Notes: generated by a model not told the origin, from the sequence alone. Positions 1 to 10,045 are shown, counted from the first letter of the stretch. The stretch: DNA of 64,000 bases from Tetragenococcus koreensis (GCF_003795145.1 NZ_CP027786.1:2170001-2234000); one strand, 5' to 3'. Numbers and translations: made by a program.

Positions 1-727
1 AATCACCATCATACATTTCAACAGCAATGCCATCTTCTTTTTGTAAAGAATTTAAAATATCTAACCCTCTACGACCACGAACCCGTTTTAAACTATCACC
101 AGAATCGGCAATATACTGCAGCTCGTACAATACAAAATTAGGAATCAGAAGTGTTCCTTCAATAAAACCAGTTTGTGCGATGTCATAAATACGCCCGTCA
201 ATAATAACACTGGTATCTAATATTTTATATTTATGAAAAGGATCTTCTACCTTACGATCAAGTAATTGCTGGCTTTGCTGCTCATTTTTCTTTCCACGGG
301 GAGCAAAAAGCTTCTTCCATTCCTCAATTCTGGTCACCCCGACTTGAAAACCAAAATAGCCGAATATAATCATCAACATGAAAGGTACAATACTGTTAAC
401 AAAGGGCACTTCCCAATTATAAAACGGAATTGAGACTATCACACCCATAATCAATCCCAAAATCGTCCCGATAACGCCAAACAAAAGATAGGTCAAGCTA
501 AATCCACTCAGCCATTTTTCGATTTTTTGAATCCCGGTTGAAATCATATTAGTTACCAATAATGAAAACAAATAAAAAATAAGTGCACCAATCAAACTAT
601 TGGTTACATTATTATTCAACCAAGCATTTTGCTGCTGTCCGATCATTTCCCAACCTAGGGGCAATGAAGAAATACCCAAACTGGCACCAGCTAATACCAT
701 TAAAACAGTAATGACTCGTTTTTGCAT
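1..727 (-). CDS. yacL: YacL-like PIN/TRAM membrane protein, 3' end cut by the window edge
   Basis: Reading the minus strand from an ATG at 727 gives 242 codons with no stop, so the gene runs off the left edge. The first ~130 residues form about four hydrophobic segments. The motif [11 protein letters not shown] that follows is the start of a PIN-type nuclease fold, with its metal-binding aspartate. This order (four membrane helices, then PIN, then a TRAM domain that would lie outside the window) is that of the YacL family of Firmicutes, whose job is poorly known. A strong ribosome site (GGAGGTG) precedes the ATG. It lies upstream of and divided by ~25 bp from the radA stop, the radA-yacL neighbourhood usual in Bacilli. 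The nuclease activity is inferred from the fold only. Confidence 0.85.
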   Translation of the reverse strand, partial: MQKRVITVLMVLAGASLGISSLPLGWEMIGQQQNAWLNNNVTNSLIGALIFYLFSLLVTNMISTGIQKIEKWLSGFSLTYLLFGVIGTILGLIMGVIVSIPFYNWEVPFVNSIVPFMLMIIFGYFGFQVGVTRIEEWKKLFAPRGKKNEQQSQQLLDRKVEDPFHKYKILDTSVIIDGRIYDIAQTGFIEGTLLIPNFVLYELQYIADSGDSLKRVRGRRGLDILNSLQKEDGIAVEMYDGD

Positions 728-751
728 ATACACACCTCCGTTCGTCTACTC

Positions 752-2122
752 TTAGCGAAATACACGTTTTAATGCTTCATCCAGCGTCGCTACACCCACA
801 ACTTCGATGCCTGCTGGCGCTTGCCAGCCGCTTAAATTATTTTTGGGTAGATAAACTCTTTCAAAGCCTAATTTTTGTACTTCTTTTACACGTTGCTCAA
901 TGGCACTGACACGACGGATCTCTCCTGTTAGTCCAATTTCGCCAATAAAGCACTCCGTGGGTTTTGTTCCTTTTTCTTTATAACTAGAAGCAATGCTAAT
1001 AGCTGTGGCTAAATCAATTGCCGGTTCATCTAATTTTACCCCACCGGCTGCTTTTAGATAAGCATCTTGGTTTTGTAAAAGTAAACCTGCTCGCTTTTCT
1101 AACACCGCCATAATTAAAGAAACCCGGCTAAAATCAAGGCCAGTCGTAGTTCGTTTAGCATTACCAAACATCGTTGGAGTAACTAATGCTTGAATCTCAA
1201 CTAAAATAGGACGAGTACCTTCCATTGCTACAACAATAGCTGAACCGCTAGTCCCTTCCAGTCGTTCTTCTAAAAAAACTTGCGAAGGATTACTAACTTC
1301 TTTTAATCCTTGTTCATACATCTCAAAAATACCAATCTCATTCGTTGAACCAAAACGATTTTTTACTGCCCGTAAAATGCGAAATGATTGATATTTATCC
1401 CCTTCAAAATATAAGACAGTATCGACCATATGCTCAAGCATGCGAGGACCAGCAATCGATCCTTCTTTAGTCACATGGCCCACCACGAAAATGGCGATTC
1501 CATTTGACTTAGCAATTTTTAATAATTCAGCCGTCGTTTCTCGAACTTGACTAACACTTCCAGCGACGCTTGAGATATCTGGCTGTGTCATAGTCTGTAT
1601 AGAATCAATAATCACATAGTCTGGCTGCAATTTTTCGATCGTATCACGAATATCTTGCATATCTGTCTCAGCAAATAGATAAAAGTCATTATCTTCATCG
1701 CCTAAACGCTGCGCGCGCATTTTTATTTGTTCTGCACTTTCTTCTCCAGAGACGTAAAGCACTTTACCGCCAGTTGCTGCCAGTTGTTGTGACACCTGTA
1801 AAAGTAAGGTAGATTTACCAATACCAGGATCGCCGCCTAACAGAATCATCGAACCTGGGACAACACCGCCACCTAACACACGATTTAACTCATCTAAAGA
1901 AGTTTTTACTCGCGGTTCCTTTCTAGGCGTGACATCTTTTAAAAGAGTCGCTTGCATTTTTTCTCCAGTCAACGTGGATCTTGTTCTGCGATCAGTAGTA
2001 TCTTGAATTTTTTCTTCTACCATTGAATTCCAACTGCCACAATTGGGGCATTTTCCCAAATATCTAGGCGAAATATACCCGCAATTTTGACATTCAAATT
2101 GTGTTTTTGCCTTTTTTGCCAT
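752..2122 (-). CDS. radA: DNA repair protein RadA
   Basis: A 456-residue protein of normal family length. Residues 11-28 hold a C4 zinc finger (CxxC...CPNC), residues 96-105 the Walker A motif [10 protein letters not shown], and near residue 255 the RadA-specific KNRFGSTNE motif. The C-terminal third is a Lon-protease-like domain. RadA is a RecA-related ATPase that drives branch migration and helps process recombination intermediates in the cytoplasm. It sits 13 bp downstream of the dut-like gene and 24 bp upstream of yacL, all on the minus strand, so the three are probably one operon. Nothing is truncated. Confidence 0.97.
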   Translation of the reverse strand: MAKKAKTQFECQNCGYISPRYLGKCPNCGSWNSMVEEKIQDTTDRRTRSTLTGEKMQATLLKDVTPRKEPRVKTSLDELNRVLGGGVVPGSMILLGGDPGIGKSTLLLQVSQQLAATGGKVLYVSGEESAEQIKMRAQRLGDEDNDFYLFAETDMQDIRDTIEKLQPDYVIIDSIQTMTQPDISSVAGSVSQVRETTAELLKIAKSNGIAIFVVGHVTKEGSIAGPRMLEHMVDTVLYFEGDKYQSFRILRAVKNRFGSTNEIGIFEMYEQGLKEVSNPSQVFLEERLEGTSGSAIVVAMEGTRPILVEIQALVTPTMFGNAKRTTTGLDFSRVSLIMAVLEKRAGLLLQNQDAYLKAAGGVKLDEPAIDLATAISIASSYKEKGTKPTECFIGEIGLTGEIRRVSAIEQRVKEVQKLGFERVYLPKNNLSGWQAPAGIEVVGVATLDEALKRVFR

Positions 2123-2135
2123 AGTTTCCCTTCTT

Positions 2136-2645
2136 TTATTTCGCTTGGTCAGACGAACCTAAACCACCCGTGCGATCATGATCAGTTTGATCTTGGTCTG
2201 CTTTTAAAAATGGTAAGAAAATTCCTTGGCCGATTCGTTCGCCTTTTTTTATGACTACATCTTTCAAACCAAAATTAGTAAATTGGAACATAATATGTCC
2301 TTCATTTGCTGTGTTGTTATAATAATCGCTATCGATAACGCCAATTCCGTTTGCAACAAGTAAAAAACGTTTTAATGGATTACTGGAACGATTGGCCAGT
2401 TGTAAAAATTCATCCTCCATCATATACGACTTAACCCCTGTGGGAACTAAGACTGGTTTAATCTTTTTTTCTGTTGCTGCATTATCATTGATTTTTCTGG
2501 TTAAAAGTTGCTTCCATATACTTGGGATCACGACTTCTGCTGCAGCTTCAAAATCATAACCAGCAGAATGATGCGTGGCTCGTTGTGGCAAATGGATCTC
2601 TTTGTTTATATAATCTGTGACGATTTCAAATCCTCTTTTTTTCAT
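2136..2645 (-). CDS. dut: dUTP diphosphatase (trimeric dUTPase family)
   Basis: A 169-residue protein with the five dUTPase motifs in order: [28 protein letters not shown], the strand [10 protein letters not shown] with [10 protein letters not shown], and the C-terminal glycine-rich arm DRTGGLGSS. The family hydrolyses dUTP to dUMP and pyrophosphate, keeping uracil out of DNA and feeding dTMP synthesis. There is an insert of about 20 residues between motifs 1 and 2 (residues ~45-65) compared with the shortest bacterial enzymes. The start is set by GGAGG six bases before the ATG. First gene of the dut-radA-yacL run; an extended -10 element (TGGTAAAAT on the minus strand) lies about 35 bases upstream of the ATG. 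Confidence 0.9.
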   Translation of the reverse strand: MKKRGFEIVTDYINKEIHLPQRATHHSAGYDFEAAAEVVIPSIWKQLLTRKINDNAATEKKIKPVLVPTGVKSYMMEDEFLQLANRSSNPLKRFLLVANGIGVIDSDYYNNTANEGHIMFQFTNFGLKDVVIKKGERIGQGIFLPFLKADQDQTDHDRTGGLGSSDQAK

Positions 2646-2836
2646 AACAACCCTCCATAAAGACTACGCCTATTTTACCATATCTTTGGCAAAAAACTGA
2701 GTGTCTTTCTGTTTTCTAAAAATTTCTCAAGAATTAACAAATAAGTTAGTTATTTTTTATGTATATTGTCTTATTTTTGCATCTTTTTACCCAACGCGTT
2801 AGGATGAAATTAAGAAAAGAAAGGAAGGTATCACAA

Positions 2837-3748
2837 ATGACAAAAAACATTCTAGATGAAACAACCACATTAAATAATGGTGTCAAGATGCCGTATTTTG
2901 GTTTAGGCGTATGGAAGACCGATAATCATACCGCACAAAACTCAGTGACCGAAGCAATCAAAAATGGTTATCATTTGATCGATACCGCCAAACAATACGG
3001 AAACCAAGCGGGCGTTGCCAAGGGAATCCGCGAAGGTTTACGACAAACAGGTGGCAACCGTAAGGACTTATTCATCACAACCAAGGTATTTAATGGGGAC
3101 GCTGGCTATGATTCAACGTTACATGCTTTTTATGATACATTGCATGAGCTACAATTGTCTTATATTGATTTGTATTTAATTCATTGGCCAGTAGACGGAC
3201 AGTATATTGATACTTGGCATGCTTTAGAAAAATTATATAAAGATGGTTTAATTCGGGCAATTGGCGTTTCTAATTTTGATAACGAACGATTACAAAATTT
3301 GTTAGATCATGCTAACGTCACACCAGCTGTTAACCAAATGGAATATAACCCATTAAACCAGGAAAAAGAAATCCATGAAATGGCACGAATGACTGGAATT
3401 CAATTAGAAGCTTGGTCGCCCTTAGGTGGCGGGGAAGCACTAAATGATGCAACCATTAACCAATTAGCAGAAAAATATCATAAATCAGCTGCCCAAATTA
3501 TTTTGCGTTGGAACTATCAACAAGATGTTATCACTATTCCAAAATCTACTCATAAAGAGCGTATGATTGAAAATAGTCAAATCGCTGACTTCGAATTATC
3601 CAACGAAGATGTCCAAAAAATCCAAGAAATGGATAAGAAGAAACACTCAATTTGGTATGATGAGTTCGATTGGCATAATCCAACCGATCCTAATAATACT
3701 CCTGAGACAGTAGAAGTTTGGGACGATACAGAGCAATATAAAAATTAA
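2837..3748 (+). CDS. Aldo/keto reductase
   Basis: I place the start at the ATG at 2837 (303 residues) because AAAGGAAGG lies just before it; the frame is open upstream to 2759 but that part has no family similarity. The protein begins with the usual hairpin and GLGVWKT, then has the catalytic tetrad of the superfamily: Asp and Tyr in DTAKQYGNQAG, Lys in TTKVFN, His in LIHWPVDG. The C-terminal IPKSTHKERMIEN binds the NADP phosphate. Members reduce aldehydes and ketones with NADPH; 2,5-diketo-D-gluconate reductase and methylglyoxal reductase are the closest usual names. The true substrate cannot be told from sequence. It stands alone. Confidence 0.9.
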   Translation: MTKNILDETTTLNNGVKMPYFGLGVWKTDNHTAQNSVTEAIKNGYHLIDTAKQYGNQAGVAKGIREGLRQTGGNRKDLFITTKVFNGDAGYDSTLHAFYDTLHELQLSYIDLYLIHWPVDGQYIDTWHALEKLYKDGLIRAIGVSNFDNERLQNLLDHANVTPAVNQMEYNPLNQEKEIHEMARMTGIQLEAWSPLGGGEALNDATINQLAEKYHKSAAQIILRWNYQQDVITIPKSTHKERMIENSQIADFELSNEDVQKIQEMDKKKHSIWYDEFDWHNPTDPNNTPETVEVWDDTEQYKN

Positions 3749-3762
3749 GCAAAAACAAAGAG

Positions 3763-3910
3763 ACTTATATCACAGCCCCTTTGTTAATAAAATATCCGAA
3801 CTATAAGAGAGATTATCCCTGCCATTACTCGTCGCAAACTCACGACCATTAGGAAATCTCATCAAATATAGTCCGGATATTTTTGTCTTATCTTTACTTA
3901 TGTCACAGCC
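3763..3910. repeat. Small intergenic repeat element: direct repeats around an inverted repeat
   Basis: The space between the aldo/keto reductase and ykvI genes holds two 15-bp direct repeats, ACTTATATCACAGCC (3763-3777) and ACTTATGTCACAGCC (3896-3910), 14 of 15 identical. Inside them lies an inverted repeat: 3789-3805 matches the reverse complement of 3867-3883 at 16 of 17 positions. Only about 60 bp separate the two arms, and they contain a small GTCG/CGAC hairpin. The layout resembles a miniature mobile element or a repeated terminator-like element of lactic acid bacteria. It is also the only candidate terminator for the two converging genes. No coding potential. Confidence 0.55.
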
Positions 3911-3917
3911 TTTTTCA

Positions 3918-5006
3918 TTATTCTTCTGTGGGTTTAATTGCTACTTTTTTTGGCACATTTTTTTGTTTTATACAAAATTTATACCAAGCATATACAAAAA
4001 TCCCCAAAATGATGAAGCCACCATAGCCAACTGCTGGATACACAAATCCAATAACGTTTGTAAATCCACCAAAACTTAGAGCAAAAGCTGCTATTGAAGC
4101 TGCTAATAATACATAACGAAAATTCTTCTTGTTTGGTGTAATAAAACTAGTTGAAAATGAATATAAAACGCTCATTGCTGTATTCCAAATTTCAAAGAAA
4201 ATTAAAATTGACATAATAAGACCCACCCATGGTTGAATCAAACGAGCCATTTGAAGCATTGGTAGATCAAAGGTAGCTACTTGTGCAGAAGTTGCAAATA
4301 AAGTTAAATTAATTAAAACAATTAGACATCCAACTACAATACCTCCAATTAATCCGCCATGACGGGCAACTTTTTTGTCTTTTTCTACGCCACCTAGAAG
4401 AAAGGCAGTTGCAACACCTGTAGTTAAGTTTACTGAAGCATAGTTTAATACACTGACCCACCAATTAGGTAATGGGGAAGTCAATTCTAATGCGTCTGCA
4501 TTCATAGCAGCAAAATCCCAATCTGCTGTTGAAAGCGAACGAAAACTAATAACGATAACCAAAATAATTAAAAAAGGGGCAATCGCTCCAATAGCGCCAA
4601 CAACTTTTTCTGTATTCATCATCCCTACCAAAAAAACAAGGGCTACACAAATTAAATTTCCTAACCAAATAGGCCAACCAAATTGTTGGTTCAAATTACT
4701 GCCAGCGCCTGCTACCATTACGACGCCAATTCCGAATAATGTTAACAATAAAAAGATATCAATTACACGATTGGTAATCGGTGAGACAATATGGTTTAAT
4801 ACGTCGCGATGCGAATAGGCTTTGAAAAAATGACCCATATCAACAATAACAAAACCAAAAAATCCAAAAATGAAAATAGAAACTATCGTTCCAACGATCC
4901 CCCAAATACCAAAACTAGTAAAATATTGCAGCATTTCTTGTCCAGAAGCAAACCCTGCACCAATAATAATTCCTGTAAAAGCCATAGCGATTTTAAACTT
5001 TCTCAT
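3918..5006 (-). CDS. YkvI family membrane transporter
   Basis: A 362-residue integral membrane protein with about ten hydrophobic helices. It opens with FTGIIIGAGFASGQE, the glycine-rich broken first helix of the YkvI family and of the wider APC/LeuT-like transporters. The substrate of YkvI proteins is unknown. The gene lies 42 bp downstream of the isoleucine 2-epimerase-like gene on the same strand, so they are probably co-transcribed. That makes a branched-chain amino acid, or a D-allo form of one, a reasonable guess for the cargo. This is inference from position only. The charged C-terminal tail (KQKNVPKKVAIKPTEE) would be cytosolic. Confidence 0.8.
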   Translation of the reverse strand: MRKFKIAMAFTGIIIGAGFASGQEMLQYFTSFGIWGIVGTIVSIFIFGFFGFVIVDMGHFFKAYSHRDVLNHIVSPITNRVIDIFLLLTLFGIGVVMVAGAGSNLNQQFGWPIWLGNLICVALVFLVGMMNTEKVVGAIGAIAPFLIILVIVISFRSLSTADWDFAAMNADALELTSPLPNWWVSVLNYASVNLTTGVATAFLLGGVEKDKKVARHGGLIGGIVVGCLIVLINLTLFATSAQVATFDLPMLQMARLIQPWVGLIMSILIFFEIWNTAMSVLYSFSTSFITPNKKNFRYVLLAASIAAFALSFGGFTNVIGFVYPAVGYGGFIILGIFVYAWYKFCIKQKNVPKKVAIKPTEE

Positions 5007-5048
5007 ATACCTACCAACCTTTCTAACAACTAAATTACTGGCACAAAA

Positions 5049-6386
5049 CTACCAGCCTTGCCCAGATACATCGTAATCCTCTAATTTTCCTTCTGCCAAT
5101 TCATTCATGGTTTCTTCAATTAAGTCCAAAGCTTTTACTAATTCTTGATCCGTAATAACTAACGGTGGTTGAAAACGCAAAACACTCTCACCAATAGCAA
5201 TCAAAACAGCCCCTCTTTCGAACAAACGATTGCAAATCTTTAGAGCTGCTTGGCTATCCTTTGTTTTGCTTTTTTTATCTGTCACAATATCAATGCCTAT
5301 TGATAAACCCATCCCACGTACGTCACCAATAAACGCATACTCGTCTTTCCACTTTTTCATTCGTTCTTGTGCTATTTTACCTTTACGTGTACTTTCTTGC
5401 AGCAGGTTGTCTTCTTCAATCATGGCTAAAGTGGCTAAAGAAGCAGCACAGCAAACTGGATTAGCTGCAGTTGTAAATACGTGGGCAGGTGCTTCTAAGC
5501 TGTCCATAATTTCTTTACGCCCCACAATGGCAGATAAAGGCATTCCGCCAGCTAATGACTTACCATAAGCAACTAAGTCTGCTTCAACATCAAAGTGTTC
5601 TGTTGAACACCAAGTCCCTGTCCGTCCAAGCCCTTGCTGCACATCATCGACAGCAAATAAAATCCCATGTTTATGGCAAAGGTCATACAAGGCTTTAAAA
5701 TAACCCGGCACAGGTTCTAATAAACCGCCATCTCCTTGTAATGTTTCAATAACAACACAAGCAATTTCTTCTGGCGGTAGATAGGTCTCCATCATTTGTT
5801 TAAATGGTGCTAAGTATTCTTCAATCGAATTAGGTTTCGCTTGTCCATACATCCCGCGGTAATTATCTGGAAACGGTATGTGTTCAATGTTAGGTACGAA
5901 TGGCCCCATTTTAGCGCGCATTTTGACATTAATTGCTGACATCGAAATCGAACCATAAGTAGAACCATGGTAAGCATTTTGAAAAGTAACGATATTTGGT
6001 CGATCAGTATAAGCTCGCGCATATTTCATGATTCCATCACATGCATCAGAACCGGTTAATCCAAAAGTCGCTTTTTTGGCAAATTGTCCTGGTGTGATTT
6101 CACATAATTTTTCCGCTAGCTTAATTGCCGGCTCATGGTACATATAAGCCGGGGTATAATGGACCATTTTATCCGCTTGTGCTTTAATCGCGTCCGTAAT
6201 CTTTTTAGGTGAATGCCCTACGTTAATTGCACTAGCACTAGCTAATAAATCAATATATTCTTTGCCTGCAAAATCGACTAAGGTTGCCCCTTTAGCATGA
6301 TCGATTAATAATGGATAGTAAGAAATCCTTCCTGCTTTAGCAAAATATTGTTCATCTTTTTCCATCAATTCTTCATATGTTGCCAT
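5049..6386 (-). CDS. Class III PLP enzyme, isoleucine 2-epimerase-like
   Basis: A 445-residue fold-type I PLP enzyme. The PLP lysine is in AYGKSLAGGMPLSA and the pyridine-binding aspartate in FAVDDVQQGLGRTG. As I recall it, the isoleucine 2-epimerase of Lentilactobacillus buchneri shares the N-terminal LIDHAKGATLVD and IDLLASASAINVGH stretches almost word for word. That enzyme epimerises L-isoleucine to D-allo-isoleucine and also acts on other branched-chain amino acids. A 4-aminobutyrate or other omega-aminotransferase is the alternative. The glutamate usual after the PLP aspartate (DEV) is an aspartate here (DDV). The ribosome site AGGAGGTG supports the start. First gene of a two-gene unit with the YkvI transporter. 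Confidence 0.75.
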   Translation of the reverse strand: MATYEELMEKDEQYFAKAGRISYYPLLIDHAKGATLVDFAGKEYIDLLASASAINVGHSPKKITDAIKAQADKMVHYTPAYMYHEPAIKLAEKLCEITPGQFAKKATFGLTGSDACDGIMKYARAYTDRPNIVTFQNAYHGSTYGSISMSAINVKMRAKMGPFVPNIEHIPFPDNYRGMYGQAKPNSIEEYLAPFKQMMETYLPPEEIACVVIETLQGDGGLLEPVPGYFKALYDLCHKHGILFAVDDVQQGLGRTGTWCSTEHFDVEADLVAYGKSLAGGMPLSAIVGRKEIMDSLEAPAHVFTTAANPVCCAASLATLAMIEEDNLLQESTRKGKIAQERMKKWKDEYAFIGDVRGMGLSIGIDIVTDKKSKTKDSQAALKICNRLFERGAVLIAIGESVLRFQPPLVITDQELVKALDLIEETMNELAEGKLEDYDVSGQGW

Positions 6387-6600
6387 ATATCACACCTCCT
6401 GATTAATATAAACAAACGCAATTATTCCATTTTTCTGACTTTTCCAATTATTTTTATCATGAATTAAGTTCAGATAAGTGGTCGTTTCATTTATTATTCA
6501 ATAAACTAACACCATGACGTAGCCATGTCAATTGATTTTCTGAATTTTTCGAATATTCAATAAAGTAACTTCGATTCTAAACTTTCTCTAATATTTTTTG

Positions 6601-6606
6601 TATAAT
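6601..6606 (+). promoter_or_regulatory. -10 element of the proBA promoter
   Basis: A perfect TATAAT, preceded by TTTTTTG. No good -35 lies at 17 bp (the bases there read TAAACT). Transcription from it would start near 6613, after the ATG at 6609, which argues that proB starts further downstream. Confidence 0.5.
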
Positions 6607-6668
6607 AAATGACGAAAACCTTATTTGTTAGTACAATAGATAATAACGAAGGAAAAATGGAGAAGATT

Positions 6669-7475
6669 ATGTGTAAGGAAAACAAAGACCCAAAACGCAT
6701 CGTAGTAAAAGTTGGTACGACCACTTTGATTTATCCAAATGGGAATATAAATTTAGGCAGTATTGATGAATTAGCTTTTGTCCTAAGCGATTTGAAAAAT
6801 CGTGGAAAAGAAATTATTCTAGTTTCCTCAGGAGCAATTGGCGTAGGATTAAACCAATTACAATTAAATCAGCGACCTGTTTCCATTCCAAAGCAACAAG
6901 CTGTGGCAGCGGTTGGTCAAGCTGAACTAATGGATATTTACAATCAGCGTTTTCAAGTATACAGCCAGCAAATTGCCCAAGTGCTTTTAACCAGAGATAT
7001 TGTAGAATATCCAGAAAGTCGCAACAATGTAATAAATACCCTAGAAGAGTTACTAAGCATGGGAATCATCCCTATTATTAACGAAAACGATACAGTAGCA
7101 GTTGATGAATTGGATCATTTAACAAGATTTGGTGATAATGACCGGCTTTCAACTATTGTTAGTGAATTAACGCATGCTGAATTATTAATTATGCTTTCAG
7201 ATATTGACGGTTTTTATTCTGATAATCCTTTGAAAAATACACAAGCGAAACTTCACCGACGAGTTACCAAAATTGATGATAACTTAATGAAACAAGCTGG
7301 TGCCAGCAACAATCAATTTGGTACAGGTGGTATGGTCAGTAAACTCAAAGCGGCCAAACGTGTGTTAGATGTAGAGGGTAGTATGGTGTTAGCAAATGGA
7401 AAACGTCCTAAAGTTATTTTTGATATTTTAAATGGCGCAGATATTGGCACGTTGTTTAAGGGGGAATCATCTTGA
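6669..7475 (+). CDS. proB: Glutamate 5-kinase
   Basis: First step of proline synthesis: ATP-dependent phosphorylation of L-glutamate. I take the ATG at 6669 as the start (268 residues): GGAG at 6659-6662 is well spaced from it, and the TATAAT at 6601 rules out the in-frame ATG at 6609. An ATG at 6657 is the other option. The protein starts [12 protein letters not shown], has the kinase loop [11 protein letters not shown], and the substrate-binding [11 protein letters not shown] and FGDNDRLS. It ends after the kinase domain with no PUA domain, as in other enterococci. It overlaps proA by 4 bp, so the two are one operon. Confidence 0.93.
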   Translation: MCKENKDPKRIVVKVGTTTLIYPNGNINLGSIDELAFVLSDLKNRGKEIILVSSGAIGVGLNQLQLNQRPVSIPKQQAVAAVGQAELMDIYNQRFQVYSQQIAQVLLTRDIVEYPESRNNVINTLEELLSMGIIPIINENDTVAVDELDHLTRFGDNDRLSTIVSELTHAELLIMLSDIDGFYSDNPLKNTQAKLHRRVTKIDDNLMKQAGASNNQFGTGGMVSKLKAAKRVLDVEGSMVLANGKRPKVIFDILNGADIGTLFKGESS

Positions 7476-8719
7476 CAGATTTACAATTATTAGGAAAACA
7501 AGCAAAAAAAGCAGCTACTCAATTAGGTTTGTTAGATACAAAACAAAAAAACCGATTTTTAGAATATATGGCCGCAGCAATCGAAGAAAACACGGAAGAA
7601 ATTTTACAAGCCAATCAAATGGACCTCGAGCAGGCAGATGAAAATGAAATAAAAGAAGTAATGAAGGATCGCCTACGACTAACAAAAGATCGTATCAAAG
7701 AGATGGCAGACGGTATACGTCACGTAGCCCAATTGGATGACCCAATCGGTACCATCGAACATATGTGGAAAAATGAAGATGGCTTGACGATTGGCCAAAA
7801 ACGAGTCCCTATCGGCGTCATTGGTATCATTTATGAATCTCGTCCAAATGTAACAACGGATGCAGCCAGCTTATGCTTTAAATCTGGTAATGCCGTTATT
7901 TTACGGGGAGGCAAAGAAAGTTTTTATTCAAATCAATTGCTGGTTAGTATTTTACAAGAAGCCTTAGAAAAAAATCATTTCTCTCCACATGCGATTCAAT
8001 TTATTGATGACACAGCTCATGAAACGGCCAATGAAATGATGCAAATGACTGACTTTCTAGATGTTTTGATTCCTAGAGGCGGCGCTGGTTTAATCAAGCA
8101 CGTCAAAGAAAATGCGAAAGTTCCAGTGATTGAAACAGGAACTGGCAATAACCATATTTATGTTGATAAAGACGGACAACTTGATATGGCTACTGATATC
8201 GTGGCCAATGCCAAAGCACAACGTCCTTCAGTTTGTAATGCATGTGAGACACTTTTGATCCATAAAGAAGTGGCTGCTTTCTTCTTACCCGCAATGGAAG
8301 AAAGCTTAATAGATCTAGGCATTGAACTGCGTGCTGACGAACGTGCTAGTGAATATCTTCCTTCCGCAACATTAGCAACAGAAGAAGATTGGTCTACAGA
8401 ATTCCTAGATTACATTCTAGCGATAAAAGTAGTTGATTCCATCGACGAAGCCATTACACATATTAATCATTATAATACAAAACATTCAGAAGCAATCGTA
8501 ACCGATAATTATTTTGCTGCGCAAAAGTTCTTAAATGAAGTCGATGCTGCTGCGGTTTACGTCAATGCTTCCACACGCTTTACCGATGGTCTCGTATTTG
8601 GCTTCGGAGCTGAGATTGGTATCTCCACCCAAAAATTACACGCTAGAGGGCCGATGGGATTAAAAGCATTAACTAGCACAAAATATATTATTTATGGCGA
8701 TGGTCAAATTAGGGAATAA
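7472..8719 (+). CDS. proA: Glutamate-5-semialdehyde dehydrogenase (gamma-glutamyl phosphate reductase)
   Basis: A 415-residue enzyme that reduces gamma-glutamyl phosphate with NADPH to the semialdehyde that cyclises towards proline. The catalytic cysteine is in [11 protein letters not shown] and the cofactor region in [17 protein letters not shown]. The start codon is TTG at 7472, sharing bases with the proB stop (TTGA); the run GGGGGA seven bases before it is the ribosome site. Proline is a common compatible solute, which would suit a salt-tolerant Tetragenococcus, but that is inference. The stop codon touches a parS-like site, and there is no clear terminator. Confidence 0.96.
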   Translation: MTDLQLLGKQAKKAATQLGLLDTKQKNRFLEYMAAAIEENTEEILQANQMDLEQADENEIKEVMKDRLRLTKDRIKEMADGIRHVAQLDDPIGTIEHMWKNEDGLTIGQKRVPIGVIGIIYESRPNVTTDAASLCFKSGNAVILRGGKESFYSNQLLVSILQEALEKNHFSPHAIQFIDDTAHETANEMMQMTDFLDVLIPRGGAGLIKHVKENAKVPVIETGTGNNHIYVDKDGQLDMATDIVANAKAQRPSVCNACETLLIHKEVAAFFLPAMEESLIDLGIELRADERASEYLPSATLATEEDWSTEFLDYILAIKVVDSIDEAITHINHYNTKHSEAIVTDNYFAAQKFLNEVDAAAVYVNASTRFTDGLVFGFGAEIGISTQKLHARGPMGLKALTSTKYIIYGDGQIRE

Positions 8720-8734
8720 GTTTCACGTGAAACA
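8719..8734. promoter_or_regulatory. parS site
   Basis: AGTTTCACGTGAAACA matches the ParB (Spo0J) binding palindrome TGTTTCACGTGAAACA at 15 of 16 positions. It overlaps the proA stop. It is one of four parS-like sites in this window, which also encodes ParB. Confidence 0.9.
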
Positions 8735-8756
8735 AGCTTTGATCTTATACTTTAGT

Positions 8757-9395
8757 TTATTCAATAATTAGCCCCAGTCCTTGTGCGATCGTAATGGCCT
8801 GTTCTTGATTTACTTTCAATCCTTTGATAGTTTCTTGTGATAGAGCAATGCTATCAAAATAATTGGTTGTCAAATCAAGACCGGCCATGTCGGTTAAAAA
8901 CCAATTCGAATGACTCAGTTGGTTACTTTGCATATCCAAATTTTTCCAGCGTGTTTCATTAAATTCCGCTTCATTTAACGCACAGTTGCTAAATGTAACC
9001 GTCTTTAAATTGGCATGGCTGAACGAAGCGAAATTAGTAAGGCAATCATCAAATGTACAGTCACGCAAATAACTTTCAGCAAAATTGGTTCCAATCAATT
9101 TACATTGACGAAAAATAACTTGATGAAAACTAGCGCCTATCCAAGCTAAATTAGAAAAATCACAATGGTCAAAAATGACATTACTACACTCAAAACGTTC
9201 TAATTGAGTGTTTTGCATAATAAGATGATTTAACTCAGATTCTCGCAAAACCATATTTTTAGCCGACAAATAGCTCTGATCGCCATCTTTTATTTTTAAA
9301 CCAGAAAAAATGGACTCATCTTCAAGAAAAAAATCTCCCGCTGTTAAAGTTGGAAGTTTTGGTGATAATGGTACTTTGGAATTTACTTTTTTCAT
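8757..9395 (-). CDS. Pentapeptide repeat protein, Qnr-like
   Basis: A 212-residue protein built of A(D/N)LXX-type pentapeptides (for example FDHCDFSNLAW, GTNFAESYLRDC, NFASFSHANLKTV), which form a right-handed square beta-helix. The layout and several stretches agree with my memory of the chromosomal Qnr-like protein of Enterococcus faecalis (about 211 residues). Qnr proteins bind DNA gyrase and lower quinolone susceptibility when overproduced; whether this one does so is not known from sequence. The natural role of chromosomal members is unclear. A clear GGAGA lies before the ATG. Read divergently from the small membrane protein gene, with an extended -10 (TGTTAGAAT) about 35 bases upstream. 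Confidence 0.8.
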   Translation of the reverse strand: MKKVNSKVPLSPKLPTLTAGDFFLEDESIFSGLKIKDGDQSYLSAKNMVLRESELNHLIMQNTQLERFECSNVIFDHCDFSNLAWIGASFHQVIFRQCKLIGTNFAESYLRDCTFDDCLTNFASFSHANLKTVTFSNCALNEAEFNETRWKNLDMQSNQLSHSNWFLTDMAGLDLTTNYFDSIALSQETIKGLKVNQEQAITIAQGLGLIIE

Positions 9396-9513
9396 ATGTT
9401 GGTTCTCCTTTTTTAAACTATTCTATTATTCTAACAGAACTTACTGCTTAAGTCGGATGCGCAGTGTAAAAAATTTTGCTATTCTTAATATTGAAAAGTA
9501 GGAGGGACACCAC

Positions 9514-9708
9514 ATGAAAAACCGCTCAAATTTCTTAAATATATTGATCATTTTAGTCGGGCTGATTTTAGCTAGTATAGCATTAAAAATCCTCTTATCC
9601 TTAGCAACCGGTATCTTATATCTCGTCTTTAAATTTGGAATACCGTTATTAATCATTGGAGGAGTCATTTACTGGTTAACAAATAGACACAAAAGCCCTA
9701 GAAGATAA
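9514..9708 (+). CDS. Small two-helix membrane protein, unknown function
   Basis: A 64-residue protein. After a short charged start (MKNRSN) come two hydrophobic segments, roughly residues 8-33 and 36-56, and a basic tail KSPRR. A very strong ribosome site (TAGGAGGG) sits nine bases before the ATG, and a good terminator follows the stop at once, so it is a real single-gene unit. I do not recognise a family beyond small predicted membrane proteins. It is divergent from the Qnr-like gene. Confidence 0.7.
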   Translation: MKNRSNFLNILIILVGLILASIALKILLSLATGILYLVFKFGIPLLIIGGVIYWLTNRHKSPRR

Positions 9709-9712
9709 TAGG

Positions 9713-9748
9713 AAGAACGAACAAGCAGCTTGTTCGTTCTTTTTTTTA
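9713..9748 (+). terminator. Intrinsic terminator after the small membrane protein gene
   Basis: A 13-bp perfect stem (AAGAACGAACAAG pairing with CTTGTTCGTTCTT) with a three-base loop, followed by eight or nine T. The next ~220 bases up to the ykpA promoter hold nothing I can identify. Confidence 0.93.
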
Positions 9749-9969
9749 TAGTTAGCGTGTAAAATCAGGAGAAGTTTAAGTAACTTCCATTCTTTCTCAA
9801 AAATGTAGCTTATTTTTTTACATTATGATACAGCTCAATCATTACAAACTTCATAAGCCAGGCCGCCCTCATTTCCCGCTAAATTTTATTTTTAATGAAC
9901 CGTTTAAAACAATTATATTAATAAGGTTTTAAGACTACTAGTAAAAACAGCTGTATCTATCTTGCAGAC

Positions 9970-9998
9970 TTGAAACACGGTAGGTTCCTCGCTATAAT
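9970..9998 (+). promoter_or_regulatory. ykpA promoter
   Basis: TTGAAA, a 17-bp spacer and TATAAT. The short leader contains a small hairpin (GACCTT/AAGGTC) before the ribosome site. Confidence 0.85.
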
Positions 9999-10045
9999 GG
10001 TCAGAGGACCTTAAAAGGTCAATACGAAAAAAGTGAGGAAATTTA

